Of a stretch of DNA of 64,000 nt, positions 17,332 through 25,872 are shown piece after piece; the first letter of the stretch is position 1, and each line of letters opens with the position of its first letter. The stretch covers positions 248,001 through 312,000 of the forward strand of contig NZ_ABCF01000001.1 in the NCBI RefSeq assembly GCF_000181495.1, written 5' to 3'. The position numbers and the translations under genes were made by a program. The notes beneath the pieces were generated by a model. It had not been told where the DNA came from. It worked only from the letters and a program-made list of their open reading frames with translations, and made no database searches. This DNA comes from Bacillus sp. SG-1. GTDB taxonomy: Bacteria; Bacillota; Bacilli; Bacillales; Bacillaceae_B.

Positions 17332-18207
17332 ATGGAGCATTTTCGCAGTATCATGTTGATGGTGGTAAAATTCTTTTTTGTTTCCCTTGGCCTGATCTTA
17401 ATATCTGGGGTTATAGGGTTGTTTACAAATGGCATTAGTCTGGATTTCAAGCAATACATACTCAATGTTTGGGAGATTATTCGTTCATTGAGCAACCCTG
17501 GAGAAATGACCATTACGAACGAGTTAGGAAATACCTATCCAATGTTTCCAACTTTTTGGGCGTATTACAATTATTCATTGATCATCTTTCTGGGGTCTTT
17601 GCTGCTGGCAGTAATGATTGCATTTATTTTAACCTTCATGACCATTCGACTTCCTAGAAAATTGTCTGCATACTTGCTGAAAGTATTATCACTGCTAGAA
17701 TCTATTCCCGATATTTTCATCATCATTATCATTCAATTTACAGTCATTGTTACTTTTAAAAGAACAGGAATTCTGCTGGCCCCCGTTGCAGGAGGAAACG
17801 ACCCGGTTTATATCCTTCCGATTGTGACTTTGTCTATCCTTCCGACAATCTTCATCTTTAAGCTGCTGCTCTTGTTTGTCGAAGATGAATTGACCAAGCC
17901 CTATGTGGAACTGGCTGAAAGCAAAGGGCTGGGAAAGGTGTATATATTCTCGATGCATATCATCAGGAACTTCTCTTCCTCCCTGATGAACCATATGAAA
18001 TCTTTCATTCTCATCCTTCTGTCTAACCTTATTGTTTTTGAGAGATTGTTCAACATATATGGCCTGACGCATTTTATTCTCGCATTTCCGCAGATAGATG
18101 TGATTTGTTTCAGCTTAATTCTTTTTTATGTGCCAATTTTTATCATACTTACTGCTATCGGTATCTTCATACGGTTGAAGACAGGGCAGGAAGGAGTAGC
18201 CGCATGA
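17332..18207 (+). CDS. OppB/DppB-like ABC permease (pair 1)
   Basis: A 291-aa membrane protein with six predicted helices. The permease EAA-like loop is YVELAESKGLGKVYIFSMHIIRN at about 190-212, the contact site for an ATPase. The extracytoplasmic loop after helix 1 resembles peptide/nickel transporter permeases. The next gene overlaps its stop by 4 nt (ATGA) and encodes the partner. No ATP-binding or solute-binding gene lies beside the pair. Confidence 0.82.
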   Translation: MEHFRSIMLMVVKFFFVSLGLILISGVIGLFTNGISLDFKQYILNVWEIIRSLSNPGEMTITNELGNTYPMFPTFWAYYNYSLIIFLGSLLLAVMIAFILTFMTIRLPRKLSAYLLKVLSLLESIPDIFIIIIIQFTVIVTFKRTGILLAPVAGGNDPVYILPIVTLSILPTIFIFKLLLLFVEDELTKPYVELAESKGLGKVYIFSMHIIRNFSSSLMNHMKSFILILLSNLIVFERLFNIYGLTHFILAFPQIDVICFSLILFYVPIFIILTAIGIFIRLKTGQEGVAA

Positions 18208-19226
18208 TTATCAAAAGGCTTATTAGAAATCCTCAGTTCCTGACCGGCTTCATTTTTTTGTTCGGCCTTTTCACAGCAAGTTTAGTATATTACTGGTTTT
18301 CCGGGGATCAGGTCCCTAGAACCGGACTTTTAAAAGGGGAAGATGGGGAGTATCTCAGACCGCCTTACTCACCTTTGGAATTCCCTCCTCTCGGAACGGA
18401 TAATTTTGGCCATGATGTTTTTTTGCTGATGCTGACAGGTGCGAAGTATACGATTGGGGCTGCGCTGCTGATTGCTTTCCTGCGGGTTGTTCCTTCAGTG
18501 CTGATAGGATTGGCAATCCATTTTTACTTTTATAAAATGAAGAAACTATTTGCCTCGATAGTGGATGCATTTAATTATTTTCCAACAACACTTCTGGCAT
18601 TTTTACTGATGCAGTGGGTGATGATGTACGGCCCGTTAATGAATCCTGAAACCTTTGACTATTCATTCAGTGATAAGTTATTCATCTACATTACAATCTT
18701 GGTGGGTATATCCATGCCGTCAGTGTCTTTGTTATTCAGCAATGAAATCGAAACGATCATGAAGAAACAGTTTATTGAAAGTGCAAAAGTGCTGGGTGCC
18801 CTTAAACGTCACTTTATTTTGTTACACATCCGTCCCTACTTAGTTCCCCAAATCTATATCGTTTTCTTAAGAGAGTTCATTTCTGTGATGATTTTAATAT
18901 CACACCTTGGTGTCCTGGGAATATTCATGGGTGGGTTTGAAATTGAAACCGATGTTTTTGATAATAATAAAATGCTTTCGTTATCTCATGAGTGGTCAGG
19001 TTCCTTAGGGGCATGGTGGGAATTTCTTTGGACCACCTACCCTTGGATTGCCTTTATCCCTGTTCTGTTCTTCACGTTGACAGTATTGGCAGCCAAAATG
19101 ATGCTGCTGGGACTGACAAAAGCCCTTGAAGAAGCGGAGGAGATACCAGCAGGAAACGAAAAGTATGGTAATCACAGCTTAAACACAAAAGAGAAGTTTG
19201 AATTGGTCAATGAAAAGGTTAAATAG
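18204..19226 (+). CDS. OppC/DppC-like ABC permease (pair 1)
   Basis: A 340-aa permease. The N-terminus has the helix and PPYSPLEFPPLGTDNFGHDV motif (the GTDxxGxD signature of OppC/DppC). The ATPase-contact loop is FIESAKVLGALKRHFILLHIRP. ATG 18204 was selected because AAGGAG lies 7 nt upstream and it overlaps the previous stop. A longer in-frame ORF from 18105 has no binding site. Substrate unknown. Confidence 0.83.
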   Translation: MIIKRLIRNPQFLTGFIFLFGLFTASLVYYWFSGDQVPRTGLLKGEDGEYLRPPYSPLEFPPLGTDNFGHDVFLLMLTGAKYTIGAALLIAFLRVVPSVLIGLAIHFYFYKMKKLFASIVDAFNYFPTTLLAFLLMQWVMMYGPLMNPETFDYSFSDKLFIYITILVGISMPSVSLLFSNEIETIMKKQFIESAKVLGALKRHFILLHIRPYLVPQIYIVFLREFISVMILISHLGVLGIFMGGFEIETDVFDNNKMLSLSHEWSGSLGAWWEFLWTTYPWIAFIPVLFFTLTVLAAKMMLLGLTKALEEAEEIPAGNEKYGNHSLNTKEKFELVNEKVK

Positions 19227-19312
19227 CAGTGGAGTTCACTAGAAGGCCCCTTACTAAAGGCTGGCATGACACTTTGAATCGCTCAGCCAAGTGCATAATT
19301 CTGCCCCTTGGT

Positions 19313-19335
19313 GTCACGCACATGGGAGCAGAAAT
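19313..19335. repeat. solo arm of palindromic repeat A
   Basis: GTCACGCACATGGGAGCAGAAAT, a diverged copy of the outer arm also seen at 16685, 20852 and 60079. It lies in the 453-nt gap before the RsbR-like gene. Confidence 0.45.
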
Positions 19336-19390
19336 AAGAAACGACATTATTTTACACATTCATTTAAAAATCGCTAGATATTCTTAAAAG

Positions 19391-19584
19391 AACGCTGTGT
19401 TCGTATAGATTGTTGCTATCGGAAAAATCCAAAGGGCCGGATTTTTCCCTCGGGTACAAGGGCTTATCTAACTGAACAGGGTGAATTGCCCTTTTCTTTC
19501 TTGTTTACCAGGATAATTCCTGTGAAATATGTCTCTTTCTCTTGAATTTCATACTAAATAGCAACAAAGTTTTAGAAAAGAGCC
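19391..19584 (-). repeat. structured dispersed repeat, copy 1
   Basis: A ~195-nt element read on the minus strand. Its start is GGCTCTTTTC then AAACTTTGTTGCTATTTA; its end is AGCAACAATCTATACGAAC. Inside, a GGAAAAATCC / GGATTTTTCC hairpin and a CCCTTG / CGAGGG stem can form, and the 5' GCTCTTTTC can pair with GAAAAGGGC in the middle. Copies 2 (20531) and 3 (33855) share order and pairing. It points away from the RsbR-like gene on its right. Confidence 0.75.
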
Positions 19585-19679
19585 TAAAAGAATGACAATC
19601 AGTAAAATTTTTAGAAGGATTTTCCTTCGAAGTATCGAATAGAGGTACTAACAGGATTGCCTAAAGGAGCGTGTACTTT

Positions 19680-20522
19680 ATGAGTATTGAATTTACCAGT
19701 AAAGAAGAAATTGCCGAGTTTATTAAGGCGAACCGAGACAACTTTAAAGAAAAACTATTATCGGAAGCTGTAAACGTTAGAAACAAAATCAATGATATCT
19801 TAGAAAAAGGAAATATTGATCTATTAAAAAATGCAGAAAAGCTTGCCCTCTTCATTGCTGAAAACAGGGAAGATGAGCTGGTGGATTTTGCGAAAATAGA
19901 AGGGGTTGCCTGGGCGGAGCATTCTCTTACACTAGCATTCAAATTGGAATGGGTTCATGCTATCAGGCGTACGCTATGGTATTTTCTTTATCAATACGAC
20001 AAAGTGAATGAGGACCATCCATTTTCCCGAAAGGAATTCTTCGATTTGGAGAAAAGGATCAATGACTGTGTTGATCAGTTCCTTAATACTTTCTTTATCA
20101 GTTACTCTGATTATAAAGATCAGCAGCTGCTGTCCCAAAGAAAGCTAGTCGAAAACTTATCCGTACCGATCATTCCAATCAACAGCTCGATAGCGGTGCT
20201 TCCTTTGATCGGAATGATGGACACAGATCGCGTTAAGACACTTGAAGAAAAGGTATTAATGGGAATCAATAATATGAGAATTCATACTTTAATCATTGAT
20301 CTGTCTGGTGTTGCCGAAATGGAATTGGACGTCATCGTTCAGTTTGAAAAGATTTTAAACGGAATTCAAATGATGGGATGTAAAGCTGTCCTTACGGGAT
20401 TGAGGGTCGAACTAGTCAGGAAAATGATCAATGCAGGTGTTTCCTTTGAACGTCATGTGGAAACAAAAGCTACTTTGCAGCAGACATTGAAAGAGCATTT
20501 AGTATTGGAAAATGGAATATAG
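19680..20522 (+). CDS. RsbR-like STAS protein (stressosome sensor paralogue)
   Basis: A 280-aa protein. Residues about 1-150 form a helical N-terminal domain resembling RsbRD-type sensors. About 160-275 is a STAS domain starting with SVPIIPINSSIAVLPLIGMMD and containing LIIDLSGVAEMELDVIVQFEK, with acidic residues where RsbRA is phosphorylated on Thr. Such proteins form the stressosome with RsbS and RsbT and control SigB. No rsbS or rsbT lies near. ATG 19680 is chosen for its AAAGGAG at 10 nt. Confidence 0.85.
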   Translation: MSIEFTSKEEIAEFIKANRDNFKEKLLSEAVNVRNKINDILEKGNIDLLKNAEKLALFIAENREDELVDFAKIEGVAWAEHSLTLAFKLEWVHAIRRTLWYFLYQYDKVNEDHPFSRKEFFDLEKRINDCVDQFLNTFFISYSDYKDQQLLSQRKLVENLSVPIIPINSSIAVLPLIGMMDTDRVKTLEEKVLMGINNMRIHTLIIDLSGVAEMELDVIVQFEKILNGIQMMGCKAVLTGLRVELVRKMINAGVSFERHVETKATLQQTLKEHLVLENGI

Positions 20523-20530
20523 GATTATAA

Positions 20531-20725
20531 AAGGCTCTTTTCGTAAACTTTGTTGCTATTTAATACAAACTATAAAAAATACTTACTTAATTAACTAAAA
20601 ATAGCTGATAAACAAGAAGAAAAGAGCTAATTCACCTTATTCAGAGAAAAAAGCCCTTGTCTCCAAGGGAAAAATCCGGCTTTTTGGATTTTTCCGAGAG
20701 CAACAATATATACGAAAACAGCGTT
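20531..20725 (+). repeat. structured dispersed repeat, copy 2
   Basis: Plus-strand copy beginning 8 nt after the stop codon of the RsbR-like gene. AAGGCTCTTTTC pairs with GAAAAGAGCT near 20619-20628. CCCTTG / CAAGGG and GGAAAAATCC / GGATTTTTCC hairpins follow. The ends AAACTTTGTTGCT and AGCAACAATATATACGAA are imperfect terminal inverted repeats. Copies 1 and 2 flank the gene in inverted orientation. Confidence 0.78.
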
Positions 20726-20756
20726 ATAAAAAGATACAGGTTTTAGGACTCTAAAA

Positions 20757-20787
20757 GGAGGGCTGATTTCAAAATCGGCTCTCTTTT
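20757..20787 (+). terminator. terminator-like hairpin after repeat copy 2
   Basis: GAGGGCTGATTT / AATCGGCTCTC stem with a CTTTTA tail, nearly the same as the terminator behind ppiB at 57605. The only transcription units it can serve are the RsbR-like gene plus repeat copy 2. Confidence 0.65.
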
Positions 20788-20851
20788 ATGTGTTAAAATG
20801 TAATTTTCGTCTCAAGGTTGATGTGTAAACGCGATATAGGCTTAGTTTGTG

Positions 20852-20873
20852 GTCACGCACCTGGAGTGGAAAT
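20852..20873. repeat. solo arm of palindromic repeat A
   Basis: GTCACGCACCTGGAGTGGAAATC, matching the outer arm at 37444 as reverse complement. Confidence 0.55.
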
Positions 20874-20923
20874 CTATATATTTACATCAATAACAGCAAT
20901 ACTTAGAAAAAAATGTGAAGAAA

Positions 20924-20951
20924 TGAAACTTTTTAGACAGGGTTAATCGTC
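20924..20951 (+). promoter_or_regulatory. candidate ECF-type promoter of the sigma/LCP operon
   Basis: TGAAAC (20924-20929) and CGTC (20948-20951) match the -35 and -10 of Bacillus ECF promoters, but the spacer is 18 nt rather than the usual 16-17. The position, 45 nt before the sigma start, suits autoregulation by the encoded factor. Confidence 0.5.
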
Positions 20952-20996
20952 AAATAATAAATCCATACACAGGTGAGGGGAAAAGGGAGCTGCAGC

Positions 20997-21524
20997 ATGG
21001 ATAAAAGCAACCGAAATTTGTTACTGGAAGAAATCATGAAAGAGTATGGAGATGAGTTGGTCAGACTTGCCTATTCCTATGTAAAAGATGCAGATATTGC
21101 AAAAGATATCACTCAGAATTCTTTTGTTAAATGTTATAAAAAGCTTGATTCATTCAGGGGTGATTCCAAAATAAAAACATGGCTGTACCGGATTACCATC
21201 AATGAATGCAAGGACCATCTAAAGAGCTGGAACCATAAAAAAGTACAAGTGCTGGATTACATACAGGAAAATACGAAATCCCAGCTTCCTTCAGCTGAAA
21301 CGACAGTGCTCAAGGAAGCCAAGAATCAGCAAATTAAAAATATCGTACTTTCACTGCCAAAGAAATACAGAGAAGTGATTCACCTATATTATTTTGAGTC
21401 ATTAAACATTGAAGAAGTCGCAGAAGTAACCGATCTTGCTGTGAATACTGTGAAGACCAGGCTAAGAAGAGCAAAGCAGAGGTTAAAAATTAAACTGGAG
21501 GAGGCCGACGTATATGAAAGATAA
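20997..21524 (+). CDS. ECF sigma factor (first cassette)
   Basis: A 175-aa sigma-70 family protein with region 2 (LVRLAYSYVKDADIAKDITQNSFVKCY at about 18-44), the WLYRITINECKDHL helix, and region 4 (LPKKYREVIHLYYFESLNIEEVAEVTDLAVNTVKTRLRRAKQRLK at about 122-166). Related to the SigV/YlaC/SigM size class. ATG 20997 has AAGGGAG 6 nt upstream; GTG 20973 is weaker. It overlaps the next gene by 11 nt, the usual arrangement for a sigma factor and its regulator. Confidence 0.9.
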   Translation: MDKSNRNLLLEEIMKEYGDELVRLAYSYVKDADIAKDITQNSFVKCYKKLDSFRGDSKIKTWLYRITINECKDHLKSWNHKKVQVLDYIQENTKSQLPSAETTVLKEAKNQQIKNIVLSLPKKYREVIHLYYFESLNIEEVAEVTDLAVNTVKTRLRRAKQRLKIKLEEADVYER

Positions 21525-22521
21525 AGATTTAGAAAAATCATTGAAAGAATTTCATCATACCGACCTCACTTTTACGAAAGAGGACAGAGAAAAAGTGTTC
21601 CGAAAGATTGAGGAGGAAGAAAGACAAAAACAATCAGGCATCCTGCAATCTTTACGTTATCGGGCAGCTCCACTAATGGCAATGGCTGTACTCTTGTCGC
21701 TTTCAGTAATCCTCGCTTTCTCTTTTATTAGCGGCACGAACAATCAAAATGCTGATCAGGCGGAAAAGCTGACAGCCTTGGAACAGAATCAACAGACGAC
21801 TCTGTTATTTTTAGTAACCAATGAAGATCACAGAACGGATCTCCATTTGCTCATCTCTTACAGCAAACACAAGGGAAGCATCAATCTCCTTTCACTTCCC
21901 TCGGATACTTATGTCCCTGTTGTAAAATCGGATACAGCAGCAGAAAGTAAAGATAAACTTACCCATATATACGCTTATGAAAAGGGTTCACAAGCAGTAA
22001 AGGAATCAGTGTCAGAAGCACTGGGAATGCGGATTGACTATTACGCAGCTGTTAAGGTTGATGAGTTTGAATTTATGCTAAGATCCTTGGAAGGAACTGA
22101 ATACGAATCGGAAGGAGATGTATCATGGACTTCCCCGGAAGGTATTCAGGTAAACCTGGACAAAGGCCTGAATTCCATAGATGGGAAAAAAGCTGTTGAG
22201 CTCCTGACTGCACATGTTCCTTGGGAAGAGAATGTAGACGGTTGGGATGAACAAGACAAAATGGAATTGTCGGGAGCAGTGTTGAAAAACTTGCTGAAGC
22301 AATTAGGGACTAACAATATTAATCTTTTATTTGGCAGTGCAGAAACCAATACGGAACTGGAGAAAGTTCTTGGCGAGATGGCGGCGACTAAATTAAATAC
22401 AATGGAAACGATCTCGTTAAATGATGAATTGGAGCCTGCATCGATTAATGATACTCATTATCTTCAGTTCAAGGAAGGTGCTGCCGAGCGGATTAAAAAG
22501 GAACTAATTACTTTTGATTGA
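21514..22521 (+). CDS. anti-sigma-type membrane protein with degenerate LCP domain
   Basis: A 335-aa protein. Residues 1-45 are charged and cytosolic (KVFRKIEEEERQKQ), about 50-72 is one membrane helix, and about 90-330 is extracytoplasmic. The latter reads as a LytR-CpsA-Psr domain (RTDLHLLISYSKHKGSINLLSLP, then LTHIYAYEKGSQAVKESVSEALGMRIDYYAAVKVDEF). The catalytic PRDT motif is PSDT and the later RxR...DxxRxxRQ motif is missing, so phosphotransfer is unlikely. The position after an ECF gene suggests an anti-sigma role with the LCP-like part as sensor. Confidence 0.75.
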   Translation: MKDKDLEKSLKEFHHTDLTFTKEDREKVFRKIEEEERQKQSGILQSLRYRAAPLMAMAVLLSLSVILAFSFISGTNNQNADQAEKLTALEQNQQTTLLFLVTNEDHRTDLHLLISYSKHKGSINLLSLPSDTYVPVVKSDTAAESKDKLTHIYAYEKGSQAVKESVSEALGMRIDYYAAVKVDEFEFMLRSLEGTEYESEGDVSWTSPEGIQVNLDKGLNSIDGKKAVELLTAHVPWEENVDGWDEQDKMELSGAVLKNLLKQLGTNNINLLFGSAETNTELEKVLGEMAATKLNTMETISLNDELEPASINDTHYLQFKEGAAERIKKELITFD

Positions 22522-22541
22522 GGTATTTGTTATTTAATGAA

Positions 22542-22575
22542 ATACCCTGGGGGGATCTGTACCCCGGGTTTTTTC
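22542..22575 (+). terminator. terminator after the sigma/LCP operon
   Basis: CCCTGGGG / CCCCGGGT stem followed by TTTTTTCC, 20 nt after the stop codon. Confidence 0.75.
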
Positions 22576-22679
22576 CTTATTGGTCTGTAATTGTAATAGC
22601 AGCAGTCTGTAAAATGAAATGGTACATCCCAGAAAGCAAACGAAAGATATTCTCTAAACGAGAAAAAAGGAGGATGAAC

Positions 22680-23150
22680 ATGGAATACGTAAAAGAGTTA
22701 AGAAAAATAGTAGGCACACGTCCATTGATCTTGCCGGGGGCCGTTGTCCTGATTTTTAATCACAATAATGAAGTGCTCCTTCAGCATCGAACGGACGGAG
22801 GTTGGGGACTGCCTGGAGGCTTGATGGAACTTGGGGAAAGCCTTGAGGATACAGCCAGGCGTGAGGTAAAGGAGGAAACGGGACTAACAATTGGAGGACT
22901 CCAATTGGTTAATATTTTCTCGGGGCCGGACTATTATTTTAAAGTTCCCTCTAATGGAGATGAACTCTATTCAGTTACAGCTGTTTATTTTACTAGAGAG
23001 GCAAATGGAGAACTGATCATAAACCGGGATGAATCTGTTGATTTAGAGTATTATAGCCTTGATGACTTGCCGGAAGGGTTAATCGATGAGTACAGAGGTT
23101 ACATAAAGGCTTATATCGAGAAGTCATTAACTGTTGAAAGGCAATCATAA
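22680..23150 (+). CDS. NUDIX hydrolase
   Basis: A 156-aa protein with Nudix box GGLMELGESLEDTARREVKEETGL near residues 44-66. ATG 22680 has AGGAGG 6-7 nt upstream; the in-frame upstream ORF from 22518 runs through the terminator and is not used. Resembles Bacillus ADP-ribose/NADH-type NUDIX proteins in length, but the substrate is unknown. It overlaps the next NUDIX gene by 1 nt (TAATG). Confidence 0.87.
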   Translation: MEYVKELRKIVGTRPLILPGAVVLIFNHNNEVLLQHRTDGGWGLPGGLMELGESLEDTARREVKEETGLTIGGLQLVNIFSGPDYYFKVPSNGDELYSVTAVYFTREANGELIINRDESVDLEYYSLDDLPEGLIDEYRGYIKAYIEKSLTVERQS

Positions 23151-23554
23151 TGGGTGCTGAGCATTCTTTATCAGCCGGGGCAGTAGTCTTGAACGATGAA
23201 GGGAAGATCCTTCTTATCCGGGGGCAAAAACGGGGCTGGGAATTTCCGGGAGGTGTTATCGAAAGAGGGGAATCGATAGCCGTTGGAATTATTAGAGAAG
23301 TTGTGGAAGAGTCAGGAATTATCATGGAAATAACAAAGTTTTGTGGAATTTATCAGAATCTGACAGAGGGTGTCTGTGCGACCTGCTGGCTTGGAAAAGC
23401 GGTTGGTGGAGAACCAAGGAGGAGTGAAGAGAGTCTGGAGGTAGGTTTTTTTACCTTGGAACAAGCGCTGGAGATGGTCACTTGGGGAAACTTCAGCGAA
23501 CGGATACAGAAAATATTGTCTCCTGAAGACCAGCCATTCTTTGTCCCGTTTTAA
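23150..23554 (+). CDS. NUDIX hydrolase, second of a tandem pair
   Basis: A 134-aa protein with GGVIERGESIAVGIIREVVEESGI near residues 34-57: the Nudix box is present with REVVEES in place of RE..EE(T/L). A TAATG overlap couples it to the NUDIX gene upstream. The two boxes differ enough that this is not a recent duplicate. Confidence 0.85.
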   Translation: MGAEHSLSAGAVVLNDEGKILLIRGQKRGWEFPGGVIERGESIAVGIIREVVEESGIIMEITKFCGIYQNLTEGVCATCWLGKAVGGEPRRSEESLEVGFFTLEQALEMVTWGNFSERIQKILSPEDQPFFVPF

Positions 23555-23575
23555 AAATAGCGACTCATATTTTAT

Positions 23576-23614
23576 TTGGGGAACTTCTGTAAAAAGGAAG
23601 TTCTCTTTTTTTAT
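23576..23614 (+). terminator. terminator after the NUDIX pair
   Basis: GGGAACTTC / GAAGTTCTC stem and TTTTTTT tail. Confidence 0.8.
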
Positions 23615-23777
23615 AGAATACGAGAGATATGGTTAAACATAAAAGTTGCGTGCGGATTCAGCTCCTTAGTGAGTGTTCTTTATCCTTTTTTATAAGTCAG
23701 AAAAAATTTCCTAATACACCGAACCATTTCATTAGTTATGGAGTAATACAGTTAAACAGAAAAGGAAGGGGGATGAC

Positions 23778-24320
23778 ATGGAACTGCAGCTCAATGAATC
23801 AGATGCAGCGAATCTATACCGTGACCATAAAAATTATGTATACAGGACTGCCCTGATGCTGACGAAGTCTAGAAGTTTGGCAGACGACATTACACAAGAG
23901 ACTTTCATCAGGGTTCTGACAAACTATCATAAATATGACCAGCTGCGCCCGATTAAACCATGGATATATACCATTACGATCAATGTGACCAGGTCCATCA
24001 TGAGAAAGCAAAAATGGATCAATACATTTTCCATCTTTACCGACACCATGGAAGATGACCAAATCAATTCAATTGAAGAAATCTTTATGAAAAATGAAGA
24101 AGTGAAGGAGATATGGGATGCGGTGAAACAGCTGTCCCTGAAAAGCCGGGAGATTCTCATCCTTCATTTTTATCTGGGCTTAACGTTAAGAGAGTCTGCA
24201 GAAACATTAAATATCCCTTTGGGAACTGCAAAATCCAGGTTAAATACAGCATTGAAACAACTCCGGCGGATGGATAACCACAGGTTCTTTCGGGAAGGTG
24301 GCGATAAGGTTGAAGGATGA
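23778..24320 (+). CDS. ECF sigma factor (second cassette)
   Basis: A 180-aa sigma factor. Region 2: YRTALMLTKSRSLADDITQETFIRVLTNY at about 21-49; PWIYTITINVTRSI at about 60-73; region 4: LSLKSREILILHFYLGLTLRESAETLNIPLGTAKSRLNTALKQLRR. AAGGGGG lies upstream. The following gene overlaps it by 23 nt and encodes a single-pass membrane protein, and two permease genes follow, so the four look like one operon. Confidence 0.88.
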   Translation: MELQLNESDAANLYRDHKNYVYRTALMLTKSRSLADDITQETFIRVLTNYHKYDQLRPIKPWIYTITINVTRSIMRKQKWINTFSIFTDTMEDDQINSIEEIFMKNEEVKEIWDAVKQLSLKSREILILHFYLGLTLRESAETLNIPLGTAKSRLNTALKQLRRMDNHRFFREGGDKVEG

Positions 24321-24999
24321 ACACTTCTCTAAACTTTTTGATGAGGTGGATAAAAACGAAGAAACATCTATCGAGTTTGATACGATCTGGAGGAAGGCGA
24401 ACAGGCGACGTTGGCTGGATAAGTATTTTCATTCTCTAAAACATAATCTGGCAATCCTTTGTACTCTTTTGATATTGGCGCCGGTTATCGGAAGCTTTAT
24501 TCTCAACAGTCCTTCCCTTGACCAGTCTTCCAAGGAAGCCGCTTTTCATCATAAACAGTATGTCATCGAAGGAGAGACCATCAGAACGGAAGAGAAAGCA
24601 GTCCTTAAAGGAGAGAGTGCTCTTCCGCATGGTTCAGTTCTTCAAGCCAAGTTAGTAAAGGACGATTTAAAAACAGTCGTTATGGAAGAGGAAATTGTAA
24701 TTGAAAAAGGGGGTTCTTTCTCTGTGTCTTTTGAGGTCCCCCAACAAAAGGAAGACTATGTAATTATGTTGGAATTATTTCCTCATCTTCAAAGCGAGAA
24801 AATCAGGAAGATTCTCGGACACAAAGGAGAAAAGTTATACAGCAGCAGCCAGGTTGCAGGTATTTACCACTATATTATTGATGATACCCTTCATACAGGC
24901 GTCCGTTTATATGGAGAAGCAGACAGGGAGTATATGAACGAATCGAAAAAAATGTTCGGCAGCTTGAAAAGTTCCATTCCGACAGTTAGGGGGAACTGA
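24298..24999 (+). CDS. putative anti-sigma membrane protein (second cassette)
   Basis: A 233-aa protein with a charged cytosolic N-terminus (about 1-50), one membrane helix (about 52-70) and an extracytoplasmic beta-rich domain. No zinc-binding HxxxCxxC motif and no recognised family. The position after an ECF factor and the layout support an anti-sigma role. The GTG start overlaps the sigma gene; TTG 24310 is an alternative. It ends 0 nt before the first permease of the same operon. Confidence 0.65.
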   Translation: MAIRLKDEHFSKLFDEVDKNEETSIEFDTIWRKANRRRWLDKYFHSLKHNLAILCTLLILAPVIGSFILNSPSLDQSSKEAAFHHKQYVIEGETIRTEEKAVLKGESALPHGSVLQAKLVKDDLKTVVMEEEIVIEKGGSFSVSFEVPQQKEDYVIMLELFPHLQSEKIRKILGHKGEKLYSSSQVAGIYHYIIDDTLHTGVRLYGEADREYMNESKKMFGSLKSSIPTVRGN

Positions 25000-25872
25000 A
25001 TGAAATTCCTTCATCGGTTGATCATTTTCCTGATATCAATTGCGGGTATCATTCTTGCAGGAGGGCTTCCTGCTTTGCTCGCCGGACTTAATGAAAAGGA
25101 CCTGTATTTCTCCCACTATTGGCGGGATATAGAAGAGATAGTACACGCCCTTGTTAATCCGGGAGCCCTCAAATATACAGTCATCGGCGGACAGAAAGAA
25201 AGAGAGTTGTTTCCGTATCTCTTTGATCCCATTTTTTATTCTTTGACCATCCTCTTCTCTGCATTCGTTTTAGCTTTGCTCATTGCAATAGGAAGTACAA
25301 TCCTGACAATGCTTTTTAGAAAAAGGGTGCGAGACAGGATTAAGATGGTATTTTATTTGTTCGAATCACTGCCGGATCTCTTCATCATCATGACTGTGCA
25401 GCTCGCTATTATTTACTTTTATAAAAAGTCAGGCATCCTTCTTTTCAATACGGCTTCAACTTACGATGACAAAGCATACATGCTGCCAATATTCCTTCTG
25501 GCAATACTGCCGGCGATCCAGCTTTTTCGAGTTACCCTTATTTCGTTTGAAGAGGAAATTCAAAAAGATTATGTCCTGCTTGCAAAGTCAATTGGTGTTG
25601 GTAGAATCATGATCTTAGTCATACATGTTCTGCGGAATAGCATCATTACGGTGTTTTTTCAATCAAAGAAGACGGTGTGGTTCATGCTGTCCAATTTATT
25701 TGTGATTGAGCTCCTGTTTAATATTCCGGGTATAACAAGGTTTCTGATGTCCACGATGCAGCCTAAATTATTTGTGCTTGCGCTTCTCTCGATTTTTATT
25801 CCACTATTTGTTTTTTACAATTTGGGAGAGCTGTTCCTTTCTAAAAAAGCAAATAGAGGGGAGGAGCTTTAG
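25000..25872 (+). CDS. OppB/DppB-like ABC permease (pair 2)
   Basis: A 290-aa permease similar in length and layout to the one at 17332: helix 1, a long outer loop (HYWRDIEEIVHALVNPGALKYT), ESLPDLFIIMTVQLAI, and the ATPase-contact loop YVLLAKSIGVGRIMILVIHVLRN at about 190-212. It directly follows the putative anti-sigma gene. Its last base is shared with the GTG of the next gene. Confidence 0.82.
   Translation: MKFLHRLIIFLISIAGIILAGGLPALLAGLNEKDLYFSHYWRDIEEIVHALVNPGALKYTVIGGQKERELFPYLFDPIFYSLTILFSAFVLALLIAIGSTILTMLFRKRVRDRIKMVFYLFESLPDLFIIMTVQLAIIYFYKKSGILLFNTASTYDDKAYMLPIFLLAILPAIQLFRVTLISFEEEIQKDYVLLAKSIGVGRIMILVIHVLRNSIITVFFQSKKTVWFMLSNLFVIELLFNIPGITRFLMSTMQPKLFVLALLSIFIPLFVFYNLGELFLSKKANRGEEL

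Noticed and set aside
23629-23856. 75-aa ORF before the second ECF gene
   Set aside because: It overlaps the start of the sigma gene in another frame and has no coding features or binding site.
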